Source: an uncultured Alphaproteobacteria bacterium | GTDB lineage: Bacteria; Pseudomonadota; Alphaproteobacteria; Rhizobiales; Aestuariivirgaceae | DNA length: 64,000 bases | NCBI GenBank assembly: GCA_945957365.1 | Contig: CAMFKI010000003.1 | Coordinates: 1 to 64,000 of the forward strand | Direction of reading: 5' to 3' | In this document: positions 16,435 to 25,063 of the stretch, in pieces | Position numbering within the stretch: position 1 is the stretch's first letter | Layout: each line of letters opens with the position of its first letter | Translations under genes and position numbers: made by a program | Notes under the pieces: generated by a model | The model's input: only the letters and a program-made list of their open reading frames with translations | Database searches by the model: none | Told to the model about the DNA's origin: nothing

Positions 16435-17271
16435 ATGACCGACGCCCTCCCCGCCCGAAAGCAGGCCGCCCGACAGTGGTTTGAGACCCTGCGGGACCGC
16501 ATCTGCGCAGCGCTGGAGGAGATCGAGGGGGAAAGCCGTTTCACCGCCAAGCCTTGGCAGCGGCCGGACGGTGGCGGCGGTGTGATGAGCATGCTGGCCG
16601 GACGGGTGTTCGAGAAGGCGGGTGTCCATACGTCAACCGTGCACGGGGAATTCTCGCCGGAGTTCCGCCGCCAGATCCCAGGCGCCGAGGAAGACCCGCG
16701 ATTCTGGGCGTCGGGCATTTCGCTGATCATCCACCCGTGGAACCCCTACGTGCCGGCCGTTCACATGAACACCCGCTTCATCGTGACGACCAAGACCTGG
16801 TTCGGCGGCGGCGCCGACCTCACCCCCGTGCTGGACCGCCGAAGGGTGCAGGACGACCCCGACTCCGTCGACTTCCACGCCGCCATGAAGGCCGCCTGCG
16901 ATGCCCATGCGGTTGCCGACTATCCGAAATTCAAGACCTGGTGCGACGAGTATTTCTTCCTTCCCCACCGCAATGAGCCGCGCGGCATTGGCGGCATCTT
17001 CTATGACCACTTCAACTCGGGCGACTGGGAGAAGGACTTCGCCTTCACCAGGGACGTGGGTCTCGCCTTCCTCGACGTCTATCCGAAGCTCGTGCGCCGC
17101 AACATGAATAGGCCGTACACGGAGGATGACCGGGAGGAGCAGCTCGTCCGGCGCGGCCGATATGTCGAATACAACCTGCTCTATGACCGCGGCACGATCT
17201 TCGGTCTGAAGACGGGGGGTAACGTCGAATCGATCCTGTCTTCCATGCCGCCCATCGTGAAGTGGCCCTGA
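16435..17271 (+). CDS. hemF: Oxygen-dependent coproporphyrinogen III oxidase
   Basis: A 278-residue HemF. This enzyme makes protoporphyrinogen IX by oxidative decarboxylation of coproporphyrinogen III, using oxygen, in heme synthesis. Visible landmarks are the [11 protein letters not shown] segment, [14 protein letters not shown], the FGGGADLTP block and the C-terminal [19 protein letters not shown] signature. The ATG at 16435 follows caggaa; the frame is open further upstream through AT-rich DNA with no similarity. Apt follows 14 bp downstream, so they are probably cotranscribed. Heme supply is relevant to the nearby bc1 operon, although linkage may be chance. Confidence 0.95.
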   Translation: MTDALPARKQAARQWFETLRDRICAALEEIEGESRFTAKPWQRPDGGGGVMSMLAGRVFEKAGVHTSTVHGEFSPEFRRQIPGAEEDPRFWASGISLIIHPWNPYVPAVHMNTRFIVTTKTWFGGGADLTPVLDRRRVQDDPDSVDFHAAMKAACDAHAVADYPKFKTWCDEYFFLPHRNEPRGIGGIFYDHFNSGDWEKDFAFTRDVGLAFLDVYPKLVRRNMNRPYTEDDREEQLVRRGRYVEYNLLYDRGTIFGLKTGGNVESILSSMPPIVKWP

Positions 17272-17285
17272 GCGAGGAGAACGAC

Positions 17286-17831
17286 ATGGACCTGCGCAAC
17301 GGCTTCGACATCAAGCGCTACATCCGCACCATTCCGGACTATCCCAAGCCCGGCGTGATGTTCCGCGACATCACCACGCTGCTTTCCAACCTCCACGGCT
17401 TCCGCGCCGCGGTGGACGAGCTGGCATGGCCCTTCCTCAAGGGCGAGATCGACTATGTCGCGGGCATCGAGGCGCGCGGCTTCATCCTCGGCGGCGCGGT
17501 GGCGCATAATCTTGGCCGCGGCTTCATCCCCATTCGCAAGAAGGGCAAGCTGCCGTCGCGCGTGATCGGCCAGGACTATGCGCTGGAGTACGGCGTCGAC
17601 ACCATCGAGATGCATGCCGATGCGGTCGCCAAGGGCGACCGTGTGCTGCTGATCGACGACCTCATCGCCACCGGCGGCACCGCGGGCGCGGCGATTGACC
17701 TGATCCGCAAGTCGGGCGGCGAGGTGGTGTCGGCCGCTTTCGTGATCGACCTCCCCGAATTGGGTGGTGCGGCCAAGCTCAAGGCCAAGGGCGTGAAGGT
17801 GCACACGCTGGTAAGCTTCGAGGGGCATTGA
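17286..17831 (+). CDS. apt: Adenine phosphoribosyltransferase
   Basis: A 181-residue type I phosphoribosyltransferase that salvages adenine to AMP with PRPP. The PRPP-binding motif [13 protein letters not shown] lies at about residues 120-132, and the N-terminal [24 protein letters not shown] and GIEARGFI loops are typical of Apt. The ATG at 17286 follows gcgaggag. It is 14 bp after hemF. MtnP (10326) produces adenine, its substrate, and Prs (21597) makes PRPP, though they are in separate transcripts. Confidence 0.95.
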   Translation: MDLRNGFDIKRYIRTIPDYPKPGVMFRDITTLLSNLHGFRAAVDELAWPFLKGEIDYVAGIEARGFILGGAVAHNLGRGFIPIRKKGKLPSRVIGQDYALEYGVDTIEMHADAVAKGDRVLLIDDLIATGGTAGAAIDLIRKSGGEVVSAAFVIDLPELGGAAKLKAKGVKVHTLVSFEGH

Positions 17832-17853
17832 CCCCGCGGCCGTCACCGGATGA

Positions 17854-17937
17854 CTTCACTTTCGCCCGGCTTGACCGGGCGATCCCCTTTTTGGTGGCCA
17901 CGAGGAGGATGCCCCGGTCGAGCCGGAATGGGGAGGT
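17854..17937. repeat. Palindromic interspersed repeat, family A copy 1
   Basis: An imperfect long palindrome. The left arm tcgcccggcttgaccgggcg (from 17862) pairs with a right arm ending near 17927. It has the same sequence theme as the copy at 18892-18973 (cgcccgg/cttgac/ccggcgatcc). Such elements are common between genes in Rhizobiales genomes. It fills the whole gap between apt and the MaoC pair. Confidence 0.7.
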
Positions 17938-17940
17938 AAC

Positions 17941-18423
17941 CTACCCTGGCCGCTTCGGCGTCAGCACCTTGCCCTCGAAGGAAAACACCAGATCGCCCGA
18001 CTGGTTGAAGCCCTCGTTCGTCGAGAACACCATGCCCCAGCTGGGCCGCGACTTGAGTTCGCGCTTGCCGGTGACGGTGCTGCGGTAGCTTATCGTATCG
18101 CCAGGCGTCACCGGCTTCAGCCAGCGCAGATTGGTGAAGCCCGGCGAAGGCCCCGGTGCGGCAGGCATGCCACCGGCGGCGCGGATCTTCGCCTCGGCCG
18201 CCTGGTTGGTGGCGACGTAGCATTTCATCCAGGCCGCACCCGTATGCCAGCCGCTGGCCGACAGCACGCCGAAGGGACCCTTGCGGCCGCCCTCCCTGCT
18301 CAGGTGAAACGGCTGTGGGTCATAGAGTTTCGCGAAGGCGATGATCGCGTCCTCGGTGAAGTGGTGCGCGCCCAGCTCTACCACCTGCCCCACCTCGATC
18401 TCTTCGAGCCACAGTCCGATCAT
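17941..18423 (-). CDS. MaoC-domain dehydratase-like protein, second of a pair
   Basis: A 160-residue single hot-dog (MaoC-like) domain. The hydratase motif DPQPFHL is present near residue 40, followed by the GVLSASGWHTGA helix. MaoC domains hydrate or dehydrate acyl-CoA thioesters, often as dimers. The ATG at 18423 overlaps the stop of the upstream MaoC gene (ATGA). The two proteins are paralogues that share the catalytic Asp/His, so each may be active or they may form a heterodimer. Substrate unknown. Confidence 0.85.
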   Translation of the reverse strand: MIGLWLEEIEVGQVVELGAHHFTEDAIIAFAKLYDPQPFHLSREGGRKGPFGVLSASGWHTGAAWMKCYVATNQAAEAKIRAAGGMPAAPGPSPGFTNLRWLKPVTPGDTISYRSTVTGKRELKSRPSWGMVFSTNEGFNQSGDLVFSFEGKVLTPKRPG

Positions 18424-18872
18424 GGATTCCTGACCTTCATGAACTGCACGCCGATGATGTCGCCCTTGAGTTCGCCCGCGATGTTGAGAAGCTCGAACCT
18501 CATCTTGAGAATTCCCATCTCCGGCCGCTTCGCCGACACCCGGCGTTCCAGCACCGTGGCACGTCCCGTCAGCGTTTCGCCGGCGAGCACCGGCTTCAGC
18601 CAGCGGCATTCCTCCATCGAGTTCGAGGCAAGGGCGGCGGACCGGTTGGCATAGCCCTCGACCGCGAGCCGGACGAGGATGGCATTGGCCTGCCAGCCCG
18701 AGGCCGCCAGCCCTCCGAGGACAGAGCGCTTTCCCTCCGCCTCGTCGAGATGGAAGGGCTGCGGATCCCACTCCCGCGCAAAGGCGATCACCTCGTCCTT
18801 CGAGAGGTGATAGGTGCCAAAGGGAATGACGTGCCCTTCGGGGAAATCTTCGTAGTGCAGCAGGTCGGACAA
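18420..18872 (-). CDS. MaoC-domain dehydratase-like protein, first of a pair
   Basis: A single MaoC-like hot-dog domain, 150 residues from the proposed start, with DPQPFHL and the following GGLAASGWQ. I place the start at TTG 18872 (LSDLLHYEDF), which has AGAAGGG eight bases upstream. An in-frame ATG at 18920 exists, but it and the 16 residues it would add come from a palindromic repeat (18892-18973), and family similarity begins after it. The stop overlaps the second MaoC gene by 4 bp. Cotranscribed with it. Confidence 0.82.
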   Translation of the reverse strand: MSDLLHYEDFPEGHVIPFGTYHLSKDEVIAFAREWDPQPFHLDEAEGKRSVLGGLAASGWQANAILVRLAVEGYANRSAALASNSMEECRWLKPVLAGETLTGRATVLERRVSAKRPEMGILKMRFELLNIAGELKGDIIGVQFMKVRNP

Positions 18873-18891
18873 TTTCGCGGCCCTTCTCGAT

Positions 18892-18973
18892 TTCACCTTG
18901 CGCGGGCTTGACCCGCGCATCCCTTTCCTTGGTCGCCAAAAAGGATCGCCGGGTCAAGCCCGGCGAAGGTGAA
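18892..18973. repeat. Palindromic interspersed repeat, family A copy 2
   Basis: A long palindrome: ttcacctt plus gcgcgggcttgacccgcgc on the left pairs with a right arm at 18941-18973 ending gcgaaggtgaa. It shares arms with copy 1 at 17854. It fills the gap between ychF and the MaoC pair and reaches into the N-terminal coding frame of the first MaoC gene, where it creates a spurious ATG at 18920. Confidence 0.75.
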
Positions 18974-18981
18974 CGACTGGA

Positions 18982-20079
18982 CTAGGTGTTGAACCGGAAA
19001 TGCATGACGTCACCGTCCTTGACGACATAGTCCTTGCCTTCCAGCCGGAACTTGCCCGCATCGCGTGCGCCCGCTTCTCCGTTGCCGGAGACATAATCCT
19101 CATAGGCGATGGTTTCGGCGCGGATGTAGCCCTTCTCAAAGTCGGTGTGGATCACGCCTGCAGCCGCCGGGCCCTTGGTGCCCTTGGTGATGGTCCAGGC
19201 GCGGGCTTCCTTGGGGCCCACGGTGAAATAGGTGACGAGGTGGAGGAGGTCGTAGCCGGCGCGGATCACGCGGTTGAGGCCCGGTTCCTCGAGGCCGGCG
19301 GCGTCGAGGAAGTCCTTCTGATCGGCCGGCGCCATGACGGCGATCTCGGATTCGATCTGGGCGGAGACGACGACGGCCACCGCGTTCTCCTCCGCGGCGC
19401 GCTTGAACACGCGGGCGGAAAATTCATTGCCCTTGTCGGCCGAAGCCTCCTCGACGTTGCAGACATAGAGCACGGGCTTCGACGACAGGAGGCCGAGGCC
19501 GCGGAACGTCTTCTCCTCCTCCGGCGTGCGCTCGACCAGGCGGGCGGGCTTGCCCTCGCGCAGCAGCACCAGCGCACGGTTCATCAGGTCGGCCAGTTCC
19601 TTCGACTCCTTGTCGCCCTGCTTGGCCTTCTTCTCGATGTTGACGATGCGCTTCTCGAGCGAGTCGAGGTCTGCCAGCATCAGCTCGGTCTCGATCGTCT
19701 CGATGTCGGCGATGGGGTCGATCTTGCCTTCGACATGGGTGATGTCGCCATCCTCGAAGCAGCGCACGACGTGGGCGATGGCATCGGTCTCGCGGATGTT
19801 GGCGAGGAACTGGTTGCCGAGGCCTTCGCCCTGCGAGGCGCCGCGCACGAGGCCGGCGATGTCGACGAAGGTCAGGCGCGTCGGGATGATCTGCTGCGAG
19901 CCCGCGATCTTCGCCAGCACGTCGAGGCGCGAATCCGGAACCGCCACGTCACCGACATTGGGCTCGATGGTGCAGAAGGGGTAATTCGCCGCCTGGGCTG
20001 CCGCGGTCTGCGTCAGCGCGTTGAAGAGGGTGGACTTGCCGACGTTGGGAAGCCCCACGATGCCGCACTTGAAACCCAT
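18982..20079 (-). CDS. ychF: Redox-regulated ATPase/GTPase YchF (OLA1 family)
   Basis: A 365-residue Obg-like P-loop NTPase. The Walker A motif is GLPNVGKST at residues 8-16, switch regions include FVDIAGLV, and the altered specificity motif NVEE replaces NKxD, giving the ATP preference known for YchF. A coiled-coil insertion and a C-terminal TGS domain are present. It binds ribosomes. The start overlaps the pth stop (TGATG), matching the widespread pth-ychF gene order. Confidence 0.95.
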   Translation of the reverse strand: MGFKCGIVGLPNVGKSTLFNALTQTAAAQAANYPFCTIEPNVGDVAVPDSRLDVLAKIAGSQQIIPTRLTFVDIAGLVRGASQGEGLGNQFLANIRETDAIAHVVRCFEDGDITHVEGKIDPIADIETIETELMLADLDSLEKRIVNIEKKAKQGDKESKELADLMNRALVLLREGKPARLVERTPEEEKTFRGLGLLSSKPVLYVCNVEEASADKGNEFSARVFKRAAEENAVAVVVSAQIESEIAVMAPADQKDFLDAAGLEEPGLNRVIRAGYDLLHLVTYFTVGPKEARAWTITKGTKGPAAAGVIHTDFEKGYIRAETIAYEDYVSGNGEAGARDAGKFRLEGKDYVVKDGDVMHFRFNT

Positions 20080-20681
20080 CAGTTCTCTGCCTTCTTTGCG
20101 GGCTTCTCCGGCGCGGGATTGAGCGCCAGATGCACCTTGTTCTGGAATGAACCCTCCTCACCCTTGACGAGGAGGGCCGAATTGTCGGCGACCGCGGTGA
20201 GCAGCGGCTCGAGCCAGTCGCGGTCGGCCTTGGCGAAGTCGCTCAGCACATAGCCGTGCACCAGCGCCTTGTGGCCGGGATGCCCGATGCCCATCCGCAC
20301 ACGGACGAAATGCGGCCCGCAATGCGCAATCATCGAGCGGATGCCGTTGTGGCCAGCCGCCCCGCCGCCGAGCTTGACGCGCAGCTTGCCGGGCTCGAGG
20401 TCGAGCTCGTCATAGAGCACGATGACCTGTGACGGATCGATGTCGAAGAAGCGCATCGCCTCGCCGACGGCACGGCCGCTTTCGTTCATGTACGTCTGGG
20501 GCTTCAGCAGCAGCACCTTCTCGCCGCCGAGCAGGCCGTCGGAGGTTTCGCCCTGGAAGCGCTTTCGCCACGGCGAAAAGCCATGGCGGCGGACGATTTC
20601 GTCCACCGCCATGAAGCCGATATTGTGCCGGTTGCCCTGATATTTGGAGCCCGGGTTGCCGAGCCCCACGATGAGGTGCAT
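20079..20681 (-). CDS. pth: Peptidyl-tRNA hydrolase
   Basis: A 200-residue Pth that frees tRNA from prematurely released peptidyl-tRNA. Conserved features are GLGNPG at the N-terminus, NRHNIGF with the catalytic His near residue 20, [10 protein letters not shown] and [11 protein letters not shown]. It lies 22 bp downstream of rplY and overlaps ychF by one base, so rplY-pth-ychF form one translation-related operon. The Lys/Ala-rich C-terminal tail ([12 protein letters not shown]) is common in alphaproteobacteria. Confidence 0.96.
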   Translation of the reverse strand: MHLIVGLGNPGSKYQGNRHNIGFMAVDEIVRRHGFSPWRKRFQGETSDGLLGGEKVLLLKPQTYMNESGRAVGEAMRFFDIDPSQVIVLYDELDLEPGKLRVKLGGGAAGHNGIRSMIAHCGPHFVRVRMGIGHPGHKALVHGYVLSDFAKADRDWLEPLLTAVADNSALLVKGEEGSFQNKVHLALNPAPEKPAKKAEN

Positions 20682-20702
20682 CTGGCCCTCTTGGAAAGAA
20701 GA

Positions 20703-21440
20703 TTACTTCTTCTTGGCCGGAGCAGCCGCCGCCGGGGCAGCACCCTTGGCCGGGGCAGCGCCCTTGGCCGGAGCCGCACCCTTGGCGCCCGCTGCCGGAG
20801 CCGCACCAGCGGCCGGAGCCTTCTGGTTCGTCGCCGGAACTTCCGCCGCAGCAGCCTCGGCCGGAGCTTCCTCTTCCTTGGCCTGGGCCGAGATGGCGCA
20901 CAGCGTCACGTCGTCATTCACCGCCGAGGTGACGCCATCGGGCAGCTTGATGTCGGAGAGATGGATGGACTGGCCGACCTGCATCGCCGAGACGTCGACG
21001 GTGATCTCGTCGGGAATGAGGTTCGCCGAGCACGACAGCGCCACGGTGTGCGACACGATGTTGAGCGCGCCGCCGAGCTTGATGCCGGGCGAGGTTTCCT
21101 GGCCCTTGAAGTGGACGGGAACGTTGACGCGCACGCGGGCATCCTTGCCGAGGCGCAGGAAGTCGACGTGGACGATGAAGTCGCGCACCGGCTCGAACTG
21201 CACGTCGCGCGGAATGGCGCGAACGGTCTTGCCGTCGACATCGAGGTCGATCAGCGTCGAGAGGAAACGGCCGGTCTCGATATGGGGGAGAACGTCGCCG
21301 TAGGTGAGCGAGATGAGCTGGGGTTCCTGCTTGTCGCCATAGACGACACCGGGAATGAGGCCGGTACGGCGGACTGCGCGAGAGGCCCCCTTGCCTGCCC
21401 GGGCGCGCGACGCGGCCTTGAGCTGCACGATCTTGGACAT
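20703..21440 (-). CDS. rplY: Ribosomal protein L25 (Ctc/TL5 form) with long Ala/Pro tail
   Basis: A 245-residue L25 of the long Ctc type that binds 5S rRNA. The N-terminal L25 domain starts VQLKAASRARAGKGASRAVRRT, followed by the beta-rich TL5 domain (HVDFLRL, IPDEITVDVSAM). Residues after about 190 are a low-complexity tail of Ala, Pro, Gly and Lys with repeated AAPAKG units, encoded by near-identical DNA repeats. The tail should be disordered and its length is likely to vary between strains. First gene of rplY-pth-ychF. Confidence 0.93.
   Translation of the reverse strand: MSKIVQLKAASRARAGKGASRAVRRTGLIPGVVYGDKQEPQLISLTYGDVLPHIETGRFLSTLIDLDVDGKTVRAIPRDVQFEPVRDFIVHVDFLRLGKDARVRVNVPVHFKGQETSPGIKLGGALNIVSHTVALSCSANLIPDEITVDVSAMQVGQSIHLSDIKLPDGVTSAVNDDVTLCAISAQAKEEEAPAEAAAAEVPATNQKAPAAGAAPAAGAKGAAPAKGAAPAKGAAPAAAAPAKKK
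20736..20788. repeat. In-frame 18-bp tandem repeats in rplY
   Basis: About three copies of an 18-bp unit around gcacccttggccgg encode the repeated AAPAKG unit of the L25 tail. The in-frame unit length means slippage would change protein length without a frameshift. Confidence 0.7.
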
Positions 21441-21596
21441 GGTCTACTCCTGATAAGAATGCATCCGCCGGGCTTCCTCCAGGGGTGAACGACGCCGGAC
21501 GGACGGGACGGGCCTATAGCGGATGGGGGCCGCCGGGGCAAGAGGGCGGCGGAACGCGCCGAACGGGCCCTCATCCGCCCTGCCGACCGCAGAACG

Positions 21597-22532
21597 TTAC
21601 TCGAACAGGCTCGACACGCTCTCTTCGCGGTTGGTGCGGCCGATGGCCTCGCCGATCAGCGAGGCGACGGGCATGGTGCGGATATTGCGGGCGACCTTCA
21701 CCGCCTCGGTCGGCTGGATCGAGTCGGTGATCACCAGTTCCTTGAGCTTCGAATTGGTGATACGCGAGACGGCACCCCCCGAGAGCACGCCATGGGTGAT
21801 GTAGGCGGTGACGTCCTTCGCGCCCTGCGCCAGCAGCGCTTCGGCGGCATTCACCAGCGTGCCGCCGGAGTCGACGATGTCGTCGATCAGGATGCAGGAC
21901 TTGCCCTTCACGTCGCCGATGATGTTCATCACTTCCGATTCACCGGCGCGCTCGCGGCGCTTGTCGACGATGGCGAGCGGCGTGTCGAGGCGCTTGGCCA
22001 GTGCGCGGGCGCGCACCACGCCGCCGACATCGGGCGACACGATCACGGTATTGGCGACGTCGAGGTGGTTCTTGATGTCGCGCACCATCACCGGGCCCGC
22101 GAAGAGATTGTCAGTCGGAATGTCGAAGAAGCCCTGGATCTGGTTGGCGTGGAGATCCATGGTCAGCACGCGGTCAGCACCGGCGCGGGTGATGAGGTTG
22201 GCGACGAGCTTGGCCGAGATGGGCGTGCGCGAGCCGGTCTTGCGGTCCTGCCGGGCATAGCCGAAATAGGGCAGCACCGCGGTGACGCGCTTCGCCGAGG
22301 CCCGCTTCAGCGCATCGATGATGATGAGCAGTTCCATCAGGTGGTCGTTCGCCGGGAACGAGGTCGATTGCACCACGAACATGTCCTGGCCGCGGACATT
22401 CTCCTGGATCTCGACGAAGATCTCCATGTCGTTGAAGCGCTTGACCACTGCCTTGGTCATGGGGGTGTTGAGATAGGAGCAGATGGCCTCGGCCAGTGGC
22501 CGGTTGCTGTTGCCTGCCACGATCTTCATCAT
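21597..22532 (-). CDS. prs: Ribose-phosphate pyrophosphokinase
   Basis: A 311-residue PRPP synthase that makes PRPP from ribose-5-phosphate and ATP. It has the class I features [18 protein letters not shown], the [18 protein letters not shown] flexible/metal region and the ribose-phosphate motif [13 protein letters not shown]. Two adjacent ATGs (22532 and 22529) are possible starts. It stands alone: a 156-bp gap leads to rplY and a 110-bp gap lies upstream. The product supports purine, pyrimidine, His and NAD synthesis and Apt. Confidence 0.95.
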   Translation of the reverse strand: MMKIVAGNSNRPLAEAICSYLNTPMTKAVVKRFNDMEIFVEIQENVRGQDMFVVQSTSFPANDHLMELLIIIDALKRASAKRVTAVLPYFGYARQDRKTGSRTPISAKLVANLITRAGADRVLTMDLHANQIQGFFDIPTDNLFAGPVMVRDIKNHLDVANTVIVSPDVGGVVRARALAKRLDTPLAIVDKRRERAGESEVMNIIGDVKGKSCILIDDIVDSGGTLVNAAEALLAQGAKDVTAYITHGVLSGGAVSRITNSKLKELVITDSIQPTEAVKVARNIRTMPVASLIGEAIGRTNREESVSSLFE

Positions 22533-22642
22533 GCCCGAAATCCCCTGATCCGCCCCGGTTGCGAGGCTCTATAACAACCGCATGACGCTCTGCAAAGGGC
22601 ATTTCGCCCCGCGACCAACCATCCGCAGATTGCGAATTGGGC

Positions 22643-23905
22643 TCAGCGGTAGCGCTTCACCACGTCGAAGATGCCGGTGGCCGCAGCTTCCGCCACCGCC
22701 GTGGCCGCCCCGCCCCAGCCCGCGTCAAGCGAGCCCGAGGGCACGTCATTGGCCTGTTTCACGTCGCCCAGCACCTTGCCGTCGGGCGCCTTGACCACCC
22801 AGCGCAGCGCGATGGACTGGGTCTTGGCGTCCTTGGCCGACAGTTTCACCCGGCCCTCGATGGTGATCGCATCGGCCTGCGGCTTGCTGACCACGGGCCA
22901 GCCCGCCTCCGACAGGGTCTTGCGCATGGCGGTGGTGAGTTCGTCATCGCCATCGCCGGGGGAGCCCTTGACCGGCACCACGGCCACGGCGCGGATCGCC
23001 TGCTGGCCGGGCTGGGCCCGCGCCGGAACCGCGGTGGCCTGCTTCACGGGCTTGGCGGCGGCCGCGGCGGCACCGGGTCCGGCTGCTGCGATGGCGGAGC
23101 CGCCCAAATCGTCGGTGGCCGGCGGAGCGGCGGCCAGGCCATCGTCCGACACGGCGATCTTCGGCATCAGCTCCTCGCCCGGAATGGGCGAAACCTCGGC
23201 CACCCAGGGCTTGATGTCCTCGTGCTGGACCACCTGGTCGGCATTGGCGAGCTGGGTCGTGCCGATCTCGGCAAGGCCGGGGCCATGCACGGTCTCGAAG
23301 TCGATCTGCCGGCCCGCCTCGGGCCCGGCCATGGCGAAGAGCTCGGCCGGCGGCGACGTGAGGCTGGACAGGCGTGCGGCATAGCCCATGGAAGAAAGCT
23401 TCTGGGCCATCAGGTCGGCGGTGCGGCGGGCCACCCGGTCAAGCACGTCGGGGGTGACGGCCCCCCAGGCGTCGGCGCCGGAATAGACACCGGCATTGTC
23501 CTCGCCGCTCAGCGTGTCGATCAGCAGCCCGTCGGCATCGCGGAAGTCCCATTCATAGACCACGCGCACCCCGGCATTGCCGGGTATGGCGCGGATGCTG
23601 CCGCCCAGCGTGAACACGCCATTCTGGAACTTGCCCTCGACGAAGCCGATGTCGTGCTGGCCGCCGGCGCTGGCCAACGACTGCTTGAACACGACGAGCT
23701 TGTCGGGCGGGATGCCGGAAATGGTCTGGTAGGCGACCGGAGGAACCGTCTTGCCCTTGGGGTTGGCGGCCGGCGTGGGCGAGGAATCGGTGAGAATCGA
23801 GCCCGCCGAACAGGCCGTGAGCAGGATGCACAGCACGGCCGCCAGAACCGCGGCCAACCAGCCCCGATACCATTCCGCCCCGCGGATCGCACCCAACTCA
23901 CCCAT
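22643..23905 (-). CDS. Putative lipoprotein of unknown function
   Basis: A 420-residue exported protein. A hydrophobic segment ends in the lipobox LLTAC with the lipid-acceptor Cys at residue 32. A central region of about 50 residues is rich in Ala and Pro (AAAPPATDD, AAAAAAKP), splitting the protein into two folded parts. I do not recognise a named domain. The C-terminal part (AVVPVKGSPGDGDDEL, IEGRVKLSAK) suggests a beta-rich periplasmic fold. It lies 4 bp from the M24 peptidase gene, in the same direction. Confidence 0.7.
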   Translation of the reverse strand: MGELGAIRGAEWYRGWLAAVLAAVLCILLTACSAGSILTDSSPTPAANPKGKTVPPVAYQTISGIPPDKLVVFKQSLASAGGQHDIGFVEGKFQNGVFTLGGSIRAIPGNAGVRVVYEWDFRDADGLLIDTLSGEDNAGVYSGADAWGAVTPDVLDRVARRTADLMAQKLSSMGYAARLSSLTSPPAELFAMAGPEAGRQIDFETVHGPGLAEIGTTQLANADQVVQHEDIKPWVAEVSPIPGEELMPKIAVSDDGLAAAPPATDDLGGSAIAAAGPGAAAAAAKPVKQATAVPARAQPGQQAIRAVAVVPVKGSPGDGDDELTTAMRKTLSEAGWPVVSKPQADAITIEGRVKLSAKDAKTQSIALRWVVKAPDGKVLGDVKQANDVPSGSLDAGWGGAATAVAEAAATGIFDVVKRYR

Positions 23906-23908
23906 GGA

Positions 23909-25060
23909 TCACCGGATTATCATCCCCAGCGGGGCCTTTGAAACAGGCTCCGGCTTTTTTTCCCCAATGATGTAGGTGCGGCCAAGGCAGAAGGCAGAGC
24001 CTGCCTCGGAATTCATCAGGATCATGTGCGCGAAAAACACCATGCCGGGCCCGATCACCACCGGATTGTCCTTGTAGAACATCGGGCTGTCCATCCACGA
24101 TGGCGTGAACTTGGCGCCCAGCGAATAGCCGCAGGCATTGAGGCGGTGGTCCGTCATGCCGTGCGCGTCCATCACCCTTGCATGGGCGGCGAAAACCTCG
24201 CCCGCGGTGCGGCCGGGCACCAGCTGCTCCTCCACCGCGGAGAGCGCCTCGCGGCAGGCCTCGTCCATGGCGAGATGCTGCTTCGACGGCTTGCCGATGA
24301 TGAGGGTGCGCATGAAGGCGGCGTGGTAGTGGCGGTAGACGCCGGCCCATTCGAGCGTCAGCTGGTCCTTCTTCGAGAGCTTGCGGCGGCCGGACTTGTA
24401 GCGGCAGAGCAGCGCGTCGCGGCCCGAGCCGATGATGAACTCGTTGGCGGGATAATCCCCGCCCCCGGCGAACACCGCCCCCTGCTGCGCGGCGAGGATC
24501 TCGCCCTCGTCGGCGCCCGGCTTGGTCTTGCGCACGGCGGCCTTCAGCGCGGCATCGCCGAGTTCGCCCGCTTTGCGCACGTAGCGCAGTTCGGCGGGCG
24601 ACTTCACCACCCGGATCATGTTCACGAGGTCGCTCGCATCCGAAAGCTTCGCGAAGCCTTGGAGCGCCGCGTCCAGCTGCTTGCCGTTGGCATGGGTAAG
24701 GCCATAGGACTGGTTCTCGACGCCCAGCCGCTTGGCCCTGGCGCCGAGGCTGTCGAGCATGTCGCGCAGCTGCGTCGCGGGCTTGGCGCCGGCCGCATCG
24801 GTCCAGATGCGGATGTCATCGATGATCGAGGTGTGCTGCGCCTGGCGCAGGTCGGCCGAACGGGTGAGCAGCGCCAGCTTGCCGTCGGCGCCGAGATAGA
24901 GGCACTGGAAGAAGCAGAAGCCGAAGGTGTCGTAGCCCGTCAGATAATACATCGACTCCTGCTGGAACATCAGCAGGCCGTCGAGGCCCTGGCCGACCAT
25001 CGCGGCGATGGTGGCCTTGATGCGGCGGGCGTATTCGGCGCGGTCGAAATGCAGGGCCAT
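23909..25060 (-). CDS. M24-family (creatinase/ectoine-hydrolase-like) pita-bread protein
   Basis: A 383-residue protein with a creatinase-like N-terminal domain (MYYLTGYDTFGF) and a pita-bread C-terminal domain. The usual metal ligands of aminopeptidase P are not conserved: the region of the two Asp ligands reads EWAGVYRHYHAAFMRT, and the GHG(I/L)G histidine motif reads CGYSLGAKF. This is like the metal-independent creatinase/ectoine hydrolase (DoeA) branch rather than Xaa-Pro aminopeptidase. The specific substrate is not certain and no ectoine genes are nearby. Adjacent to pgeF (3 bp). Confidence 0.78.
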   Translation of the reverse strand: MALHFDRAEYARRIKATIAAMVGQGLDGLLMFQQESMYYLTGYDTFGFCFFQCLYLGADGKLALLTRSADLRQAQHTSIIDDIRIWTDAAGAKPATQLRDMLDSLGARAKRLGVENQSYGLTHANGKQLDAALQGFAKLSDASDLVNMIRVVKSPAELRYVRKAGELGDAALKAAVRKTKPGADEGEILAAQQGAVFAGGGDYPANEFIIGSGRDALLCRYKSGRRKLSKKDQLTLEWAGVYRHYHAAFMRTLIIGKPSKQHLAMDEACREALSAVEEQLVPGRTAGEVFAAHARVMDAHGMTDHRLNACGYSLGAKFTPSWMDSPMFYKDNPVVIGPGMVFFAHMILMNSEAGSAFCLGRTYIIGEKKPEPVSKAPLGMIIR

Positions 25061-25063
25061 GGG

